Below are positions 49,561 to 54,814 of a DNA stretch of 54,814 nt, piece after piece. The position numbers and the translations under genes are program-made. Below the pieces are notes generated by a model. That model had not been told where the DNA came from. It was given only the letters and a program-made list of their open reading frames with translations, and ran no database searches. The stretch covers positions 1 through 54,814 of the forward strand of contig CAMLPN010000009.1 in the NCBI GenBank assembly GCA_946481965.1. Direction: 5' to 3'. This DNA is from an uncultured Neisseriaceae bacterium (GTDB lineage Bacteria > Pseudomonadota > Gammaproteobacteria > Burkholderiales > Neisseriaceae). Each line of letters begins with the position of its first letter. Position 1 is the stretch's first letter.

Positions 49561-50289
49561 TAAAATTTTGCTAAACTATATTTTTATCCACCTTAACTTC
49601 CAAACCACCACAGCATATTCCTTTACAAAGTAAAAGCCATCTTTATTATCTGCGATGAATATCCTTACTCAGCAAATTACAGGCAATATTTATATAGCAA
49701 AATATATTATCTTTTGCTATATAATAATACAAATTGAACAATAACCAATTGATAAATTGTAATTATTTAACAGAATGCGACAGCCTCTCCAGCTCCTTAT
49801 ATATTCCACCAACATCTTTTGTCTGATATCAAACCACTCTTGTTTTAACGCACTGAGCTTAGCGAAATGTTTCAATAATGAACCATAGATTTACAAGAAA
49901 AACGTGACTTGCCTAATTTCTGATTTTTGTTAAACAGATCAAACCGTTTATTAACCCAGCAAATGTACATCCGTAATGTAATACCACAATTCACAGAATT
50001 GATGTCAGACCAGAATAAATATCAGATTACAGACTGCTAAATAGCAAATTATTTGAATAGGTTTTGTTGCTAATCGCGCAAAGGTGGCAAAATGTAACCC
50101 ATAATAGCTTTACAAGCATTTAGATAAGTAAAGATAAGAATTAATAAAGAGATTAATGTAAATTTATTCCTTACAGTCTCTGATAACTACCTAGATATTA
50201 AACTGATGTTTAAGCTAATTTAAATTCAGATATATTACATTTAAATTAACATATTAGGTTAAATACCCTTTATGTTAGATAAATAAACA
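49561..50289. other. AT-rich gap without a supported gene
   Basis: About 730 bp. On the minus strand near 49730-49900 an open stretch of roughly 55 codons (containing HFAKLSALKQEWFDIRQKML) lacks a start and has no known similarity; it may be a gene remnant. Nothing else is readable. Confidence 0.4.
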
Positions 50290-50310
50290 TCGGCACCTGA
50301 ACAGTGCCGA
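50290..50310 (-). terminator. Terminator of the Tyr/Arg-rich gene
   Basis: On the minus strand TCGGCAC / GTGCCGA pair around a 7-nt loop, followed by TGTTTATTTAT, 12 bp after the stop. Confidence 0.8.
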
Positions 50311-50321
50311 CATAATAAGCA

Positions 50322-50798
50322 TTAACGATAGTAACGTGTGGCACGGCGATATTGTCTGTAGCCACGGTTGTAATGACGTTTGTAGCTACGTTGATATTGT
50401 TTAGCGTTACGATGGTAGCGTTTGTAACTACGTTGGTAACGTTTATTGCTACGATGGTATTGTTGATTAGTTCTGCGATATTTTTGATTGCTAGCACCGC
50501 GATAATGTTGTTTACGCACTGTATTACGGTTATGTTTATAAGCATAATGACGACGGTTTTTATTGATGCCGTAATGCTTGGTTTGATTACCTTTATAACG
50601 ACGGTAGTGCTGACGTTGTTTTTTAATTGGTTTGGCTACATGGTTGCGGTATGCTTTTTTGGTTTTTTTAACATTGTTATAAACGGCTTGATGCTGCTTT
50701 TTGCTGTATCGTCTGCTATGAATTTGAGCACTTATAGCACTGGCACTGAATATGCACAGGCTGAAGATAAGCATAGCCTTAGTAAAAATTTTACGCAT
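50322..50798 (-). CDS. Secreted Tyr/Arg/Lys-rich low-complexity protein
   Basis: A 158-aa protein with signal peptide (MRKIFTKAMLIFSLCIFSAS, cleavage near ISA). The mature chain is extremely basic and built of Tyr, Arg, Lys, His, Gln and Asn. The second half has quasi-repeats of about seven residues such as YQRSYKRYHR, RSNKRYQ and RNAKQYQ. No enzymatic motif is seen. I do not recognise it; it could bind DNA, RNA, polysaccharide or the cell wall, or be cross-linked through tyrosines. I chose the ATG at 50798 because the signal peptide starts there and the paralogue has the same start. A terminator follows. Confidence 0.65.
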   Translation of the reverse strand: MRKIFTKAMLIFSLCIFSASAISAQIHSRRYSKKQHQAVYNNVKKTKKAYRNHVAKPIKKQRQHYRRYKGNQTKHYGINKNRRHYAYKHNRNTVRKQHYRGASNQKYRRTNQQYHRSNKRYQRSYKRYHRNAKQYQRSYKRHYNRGYRQYRRATRYYR

Positions 50799-50938
50799 TG
50801 AATACTCCAATTTGTTTATAAGAAAAATTTCTAGCAGTGAGTATTTCACCACGGATGAATTTTACATATATTTTTTTATCTTTAACAGGCTTTAATTTTC
50901 TATTACAATAAATACAACATAAGTTATTTTTATTTAAA

Positions 50939-51220
50939 TTAATTTTCCCACCTTGAATCGTTGCCACACATTGGTGGTAAATGTCCAGTTACTGAATGAT
51001 TAGTTTGATTACCTTTATAACGGCGCTCATGCTGACGTTGTTTTTTAATTGGTTTGGCTACATGTTTACGGTATGCTTTTTTGGTTTTTTTAACATTGTT
51101 ATAAACGGCTTGATGCTGCTTTTTGCTATATCGTCTGCTATGAATTTGAGCACTTATAGCATTGGCACTGAATATGCACAGGCTGAAGATAAGCATAGCC
51201 TTAGTAAAAATTTTATGCAT
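50939..51220 (-). pseudogene. Truncated duplicate of the Tyr/Arg-rich protein
   Basis: A 93-aa frame whose first ~70 residues match the gene at 50322-50798 almost exactly (MHKIFTKAMLIFSLCIFSAN, then SRRYSKKQHQAVYNNVKKTK). After KGNQTN it departs into an unrelated tail HSVTGHLPPMCGNDSRWEN. All the Tyr/Arg repeats are lost. It looks like a duplicate cut by recombination; a short secreted product is still possible. Confidence 0.6.
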
Positions 51221-51236
51221 TGAATACTCTATTATG

Positions 51237-51768
51237 TTAATCTGAAGTCACTATTGGATAAATCAAAAATTGTATATATTGTGCGTTTTCAGCAATCTCT
51301 TTATCGTAATAAATTAATGAATGATCGTAAAGGCATCTTTTTTCTTTATTATTCGATAGACATACTTTATTGATCTCAAAGTCGCTAAGTAAAAAAAAAA
51401 GAATTCTATGCCTTAATAACCAGCTAAATAAATTTATGGCATTAAATCTGGTTTTTATTATTATGAGCACAAAGAACTGTAATTGATTTGATAACAGTTT
51501 GTCCGTCTACCAAAAAATGAATATCGGATGCAAGCAGATGCATGAATTTAGCCTTCAAAAAAATGTTGATTTTCATGTTGTTTTTTATTAAATTTGATAA
51601 CATTTAAGCCATATTCATTAGTTATATTTAACTATTAAAGCTTTTAAAAAAATCTGACAACTCAACTTGATAATCAGGCAAAGTCCTATGTCTTAAAGTA
51701 TGCGCTAAAGCTGAGCAGGAGATTAGTTGACAAACAACGAAAATAGTGGCTAATAATATTTTTTGCAT
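51237..51768 (-). pseudogene. Decayed member of the secreted four-Cys family
   Basis: From an ATG at 51768 with AGAGGTGG upstream the frame reads MQKILLATIFVVCQLISCSA and stops after about 45 codons at FFKSFNS. Further down, SDIHFLVDGQTVIKSITVLC and LSDFEINKVCLSNNKEKRC in shifted frames align with the middle and end of the intact paralogue at 52051-52581. So the gene keeps family order but is broken by stops and indels. Confidence 0.7.
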
Positions 51769-51770
51769 TT

Positions 51771-51984
51771 GGCCACCTCTGATTTGAAAAATAAGCATTC
51801 AATAGTTATCTAACTTATAGTACTAGTAAATTACATAACAATGCAAAAATTAATCTATCTTTGTTAAAATTATGCTATTTATATGAAAAAGAAAATGATA
51901 TAAATCATATTCTAAGAGCTTTTACTGGTCATATTATCAATCCTGTCGGAAAAAAATCTGGTAGTTATATAAATTATTTGCATA
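51771..51984. repeat. Direct repeat, copy 1 (promoter-side region of the four-Cys family)
   Basis: About 214 bp nearly identical to 54274-54484. It starts at the ribosome-binding site of the gene on its left and runs upstream, so it carries that gene's leader and promoter: TTGCAT and TACTAT about 18 nt apart on the minus strand. Confidence 0.8.
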
Positions 51985-52050
51985 CCAGTATTTCTTATTC
52001 CGGTCTTATTCATTATGGTTATTCATATTTAAATTATTTAATAATCAGTG

Positions 52051-52581
52051 CTAATACACACCTTCAAGACGTGGAGAAATGATAAAGCGTAAAGATTGGT
52101 CGTCCAGATCATGCTCCTGTGTGTACACAACATCATTGAATTTATAGGAACAAGATTTTACTTTGCCTGTGGATTCACATACTTTATTACGCTCGAAGTC
52201 GCTAAGCACAAAATCAGGATCAAATGCTTCACTAATAAGCTGAATAGATTGCTGACATTTATTCATATCGGCTGATTTATTATTCGAGGATTGGTCACAG
52301 TTAAGTTTAAGTTGTGTTATCAACTTATCCCCGCTGTTTCTATGCATTGTGAGGTTGATATTAGGTGCAAGGTCATATTCAGATAGAGACTCCTCGTTTT
52401 TTTTAATAGGTTTCAGATTATATCGATATTGTTTATTTAAAGTATTGAATTTTTCTATAAAATCAGATGCTTTAACAGATGGTTTAGCTTTATAGATGCG
52501 TGGGGGCATAGTTAGAGCTAATGCTGAGTAAGAGATTAGCTGGCAGATTATGAAAATAATAGTTATAAATATTTTTTGCAT
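52051..52581 (-). CDS. Secreted four-Cys protein, intact paralogue A
   Basis: A 176-aa protein with signal peptide MQKIFITIIFIICQLISYSA, cleavage near ALA. The mature chain has SDFIEKFNTLNKQY, LITQLKLNCDQ, MNKCQQSIQLISEAFDPDF, LSDFERNKVCES and KSCSYKFNDV: four Cys that could form two disulfides in the periplasm or outside. No known domain is recognised. It belongs to a tandem family with at least three other members in the window. Similar small secreted arrays include immunity, adhesion and host-interaction proteins; nothing here decides between these. Confidence 0.65.
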   Translation of the reverse strand: MQKIFITIIFIICQLISYSALALTMPPRIYKAKPSVKASDFIEKFNTLNKQYRYNLKPIKKNEESLSEYDLAPNINLTMHRNSGDKLITQLKLNCDQSSNNKSADMNKCQQSIQLISEAFDPDFVLSDFERNKVCESTGKVKSCSYKFNDVVYTQEHDLDDQSLRFIISPRLEGVY

Positions 52582-53045
52582 TTGGCTATCCTTGGTTTGA
52601 AAAAGTAAGTATTCAATAGTTATCTAGGAACTGACGCTATTGAATAATATAAGAATACAAAGGTGGGTTCATTATTATAGATATAATGCTATTTATAAAA
52701 AAAATAAAATGATATTGATCAATTTTTTATTGAATAAATCATAGAGTTTATTTAAATTAAATTTACTGGTACTTAAAGAACAAAGCTTTGCCTGTAATTT
52801 TCACTTTCCATTTGTTAATTTTTACCAACAATAATAAGCAAAACCATATCCAGACAGATTATCATTTTTTGCAAATAATGCACCAGTATATTTTTCAGCA
52901 TTAATATAGGTGACACTGTAACAAAATAATGTATATATTAATAATAAAAACCAAAACAATAAAATATTTAAAATACATATTTTCTTAAGACATCAATTAA
53001 CCATTTATTAAGATTTAATCATTACTTATTCATATTTTATTACCT
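52582..53045. other. AT-rich gap in the paralogue array
   Basis: About 460 bp upstream of paralogue A. It shares only the first ~45 bp of leader with the other copies (TAGATAACTATTGAAT on the minus strand). No gene is supported. Confidence 0.4.
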
Positions 53046-53335
53046 CATTCACTGATATTAGTTTCTTTGATCTTTTCAAAAACACCAGCTAAACTCATTT
53101 GATATATATATTTTTTTTGTAATAAAATGAAGACCTCCATTCTTAAATTTCATATCATCAAAAAGAATTGTTTCATTTGATGAACAATTATTTGTCCATC
53201 AGTTTGTATGTTAAATTCACTCCACCATAATGCTTCACCTTCAGCAGGCATTCTTTCATCTAATATAATTGCATCAATAAAATTACCTTTTTATCATAAT
53301 CATTTAATTGTATATAAAATATTGGATATCATTAT
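53046..53335 (-). pseudogene. Decayed gene of unknown type
   Basis: Pieces in different frames on the minus strand read in order: FIDAIILDERMPAEGEALWW, SEFNIQTDGQIIV, NETILFDDMKFKNGGLHFIT and GVFEKIKETNISE. They look like one small cytosolic protein broken by indels. The style resembles small immunity proteins, but I cannot name the family. It is flanked by members of the secreted four-Cys array. Confidence 0.45.
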
Positions 53336-53716
53336 TGCCGTATTTCATAAAAATAACACCTTTATATAGAATATAATTCTAATTAAAATAAAAATCTGGA
53401 TAAAAAAATCACTTTTCATTGTAAATTAAGTAATTTTGGTATGTATAACTACTCTTTATTCGAAAAAAAAGTGGTATTTGATGTTTTGGTAATATCTTTA
53501 ATTTGTCTGTCACGCCATCTTAATAATCATATGTTGGTAACATTTTTAATAAGTAAAGTAAATTTTTTTGATAATATTTGACATATTTTTTATCGTGCCT
53601 GAAGTTGTAATGTTAATACTTCCTAACACAACTAAGCCAATAATAATTGGATAAATGAGGTATTTGATTCTTTATTGTACTTGCAATCGCTAAACTTAAA
53701 ATCAGAATTAAATAAT
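53336..53716. other. AT-rich region with a fragment of the four-Cys family
   Basis: About 380 bp. Near 53685-53705 the sequence repeats the SDFKFSD coding segment of paralogue B (53717-54271), just downstream of that gene, showing a leftover of an older copy. The rest is not interpretable. Confidence 0.4.
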
Positions 53717-54271
53717 TTATAAATACTCACGATATGGAGAAATGATAAAGCGAAATGCTTGTTTGTATCGTCCATGCTCCTGTTTGTACTCTACATTATT
53801 GAACTCGTAGGAACATGAGTACACCTCGTATCTAGATGAATATCTAGATGAGTATGTAGATGTAGATCCGCACCGTTTATCATTATGTTCGAAGTCGCTA
53901 AACTTAAAATCAGGATCAAAAGCCTTACTAATAAGTTGAATAAATTGCTGGCATTTATTCATGGCGTCTGATTTATTATTCGCGAATCGGTCACAGGTAA
54001 TTTTAAGTCCTGTTACCAACTCAAACTCGCTATATATTGTGAGATAGATATTAGGAGTAAGGAAATAAGTGATTTTATTTACAAGATTATTAGGTTTTTC
54101 AATTGTTGCCAGATTATATTGATATTGTTTATTTAGATTATTGAATTTTTCTATAAAATCAGATGTTTTGACTTGATGAATGGGTAAGGATGGTGCCTCA
54201 GTACGTGCTAATACTGAGTAAGAGATTAGCTGGCAGATTATGAAAATAATAGTTATAAATATTTTTTGCAT
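53717..54271 (-). CDS. Secreted four-Cys protein, intact paralogue B
   Basis: A 184-aa protein. Its signal peptide MQKIFITIIFIICQLISYSV is identical in DNA to paralogue A, but its upstream DNA matches that of the decayed copy at 51768. The mature chain keeps KTSDFIEKFNNLNKQYQYNL, LKITCDR, MNKCQQFIQLISKAFDPDF, FSDFEHNDKRCGS and YSCSYEFNNVEY. Compared with A it has an insertion rich in Ser, Tyr and Arg (YSSRYSSRYEV) between the third and fourth Cys. Function unknown. Confidence 0.65.
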   Translation of the reverse strand: MQKIFITIIFIICQLISYSVLARTEAPSLPIHQVKTSDFIEKFNNLNKQYQYNLATIEKPNNLVNKITYFLTPNIYLTIYSEFELVTGLKITCDRFANNKSDAMNKCQQFIQLISKAFDPDFKFSDFEHNDKRCGSTSTYSSRYSSRYEVYSCSYEFNNVEYKQEHGRYKQAFRFIISPYREYL

Positions 54272-54273
54272 TT

Positions 54274-54484
54274 GGCCACCTCTGATTTAAAAAATAAGCA
54301 TTCAATAGTTATCTAACTTATGGTACTAGTAAATTACATAAAAATGCAAAAATTAATCTATCTTTGTTAAAATTATGCTATTTATATGAAAAAAAATGAT
54401 ATAAATCATATTCTAAGAACTTTTACTGGTCATATTATCAATCCTGTCTGAAAATATATATGGTAGTTATAAGTATTATTTGCA
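54274..54484. repeat. Direct repeat, copy 2
   Basis: Nearly identical to 51771-51984, starting at the ribosome-binding site of paralogue B and running upstream. The spacing of the two copies (about 2.5 kb) marks the duplicated unit. Confidence 0.8.
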
Positions 54485-54558
54485 CAGGAAAATATCTTAT
54501 ATTGATAAATACTCTTTACGAGTTGAAGTATCTTATTATTCAGATGTATAAAATAAAA

Positions 54559-54814
54559 TTAATAACCTACGTGAAACAGTCGTGGATCAAGAAATAGAGT
54601 AATGATAAAGCGTAAAGATTGGTCGTCAAGATCATGCTCCTGTCTATAACGAACATAATTGAACACATATGAACATGATTTCATCATGCCATTGGATTCA
54701 CATACTTTATTACGCTCGAAGTCACTAAGCTCAAAATCAGGATCAAATGCTTCACTAATAAGCTGAATAGATTGCTGACATTTATTCATATCGGCTGATT
54801 TATTATTCGAGGAT
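54559..54814 (-). CDS. Secreted four-Cys protein, paralogue C (partial)
   Basis: The C-terminal ~85 residues; the gene continues past the window end. SSNNKSADMNKCQQS, SEAFDPDFELSDFERNKVCE and KSCSYVFNYVRY are almost the same as paralogue A, but the final ~10 residues differ (LDPRLFHVGY). The signal peptide lies outside the window. Confidence 0.65.
   Translation of the reverse strand, partial: SSNNKSADMNKCQQSIQLISEAFDPDFELSDFERNKVCESNGMMKSCSYVFNYVRYRQEHDLDDQSLRFIITLFLDPRLFHVGY

Noticed and set aside
49730-49900. Minus-strand open stretch of about 55 codons
   Set aside because: No start codon with a ribosome-binding site and no recognisable similarity; a transposase origin could not be supported.
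50322-50560. CRISPR-like short repeats
   Set aside because: The periodicity is codon repeats of Tyr/Arg/Lys in an open frame; no constant repeat with unique spacers.
50352-50801. 149-codon hydrophobic + strand ORF
   Set aside because: Antisense of the Tyr/Arg-rich gene; the Val/Thr/Ile pattern is what Tyr/Arg/Asn codons give on the opposite strand.
51861-52082. 73-codon + strand ORF in the direct repeat
   Set aside because: The second copy of the repeat (near 54363) has stops and indels in this frame, and it overlaps the end of paralogue A.

Overview
The window is 54.8 kb of an AT-rich bacterial chromosome. Its housekeeping genes (type IV pilus PilZ next to tmk-holB, a divergent rluD/bamD pair, lipB-lipA, a ProP carrier with a C-terminal coiled coil, GlnS) look betaproteobacterial. 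Together with low GC and a complete urease cluster they suggest a Neisseriaceae gut symbiont of the Snodgrassella type. That assignment is inferred from gene content, not from a search.

Layout. 1-1.5 kb: a decayed prophage edge (lysozyme/amidase-type tail protein, a frameshifted remnant, an integrase C-terminus) beside tRNA-Ala(GGC). 1.9-6.5 kb: a + strand run mltG-tmk-holB-pilZ-tatD-MBL hydrolase. 6.6-7.7 kb: an unrecognised two-domain protein resembling an EVE/PUA-like reader joined to a PD-(D/E)xK-type nuclease. 7.9-13.9 kb: urease operon ureABCEF-ureJ-ureGD on the minus strand. 14.4-16.2 kb: leuA with an in-frame helix-turn-helix extension. 16.5-20.1 kb: a DUF6882 protein, pgeF, rluD and bamD. 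20.5-28.1 kb: a two-armed cluster combining S-adenosylmethionine decarboxylase, a membrane-anchored spermidine synthase-like protein, a Tat-exported FAD oxidoreductase, an SPFH/SHOCT protein, a DUF4178 zinc-ribbon protein and a DUF350 membrane protein. 28.1-34.1 kb: glutamate synthase gltBD. 35.0-38.1 kb: ppnP, lipA, lipB, a DUF493 gene and queC, the last with a possible preQ1 riboswitch. 38.2-42.5 kb: tsaD, an ABC-F ATPase and three mosaic secreted paralogues. 43.0-48.6 kb: proP, a YccS-like FUSC protein and glnS.

48.6 kb to the end is lower in GC and gene-poor. It holds a DUF1287 gene broken by one in-frame amber codon, a Tyr/Arg-rich secreted protein with a truncated duplicate, and a decaying tandem array of small secreted four-cysteine proteins.

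Most interesting points. (1) The polyamine/SPFH/DUF350/DUF4178 cluster looks like one envelope-associated system that couples spermidine-like chemistry to the membrane. (2) LeuA carries a DNA-binding-like N-terminus and also an internal ribosome-binding site for normal-length LeuA, with a short repeat in its own promoter. (3) The EVE-like/nuclease protein is a candidate modification-dependent restriction enzyme. (4) The right-hand paralogue array shows active duplication and decay, as seen in host-interaction or immunity genes. All functions are from reading motifs; no database search was run.
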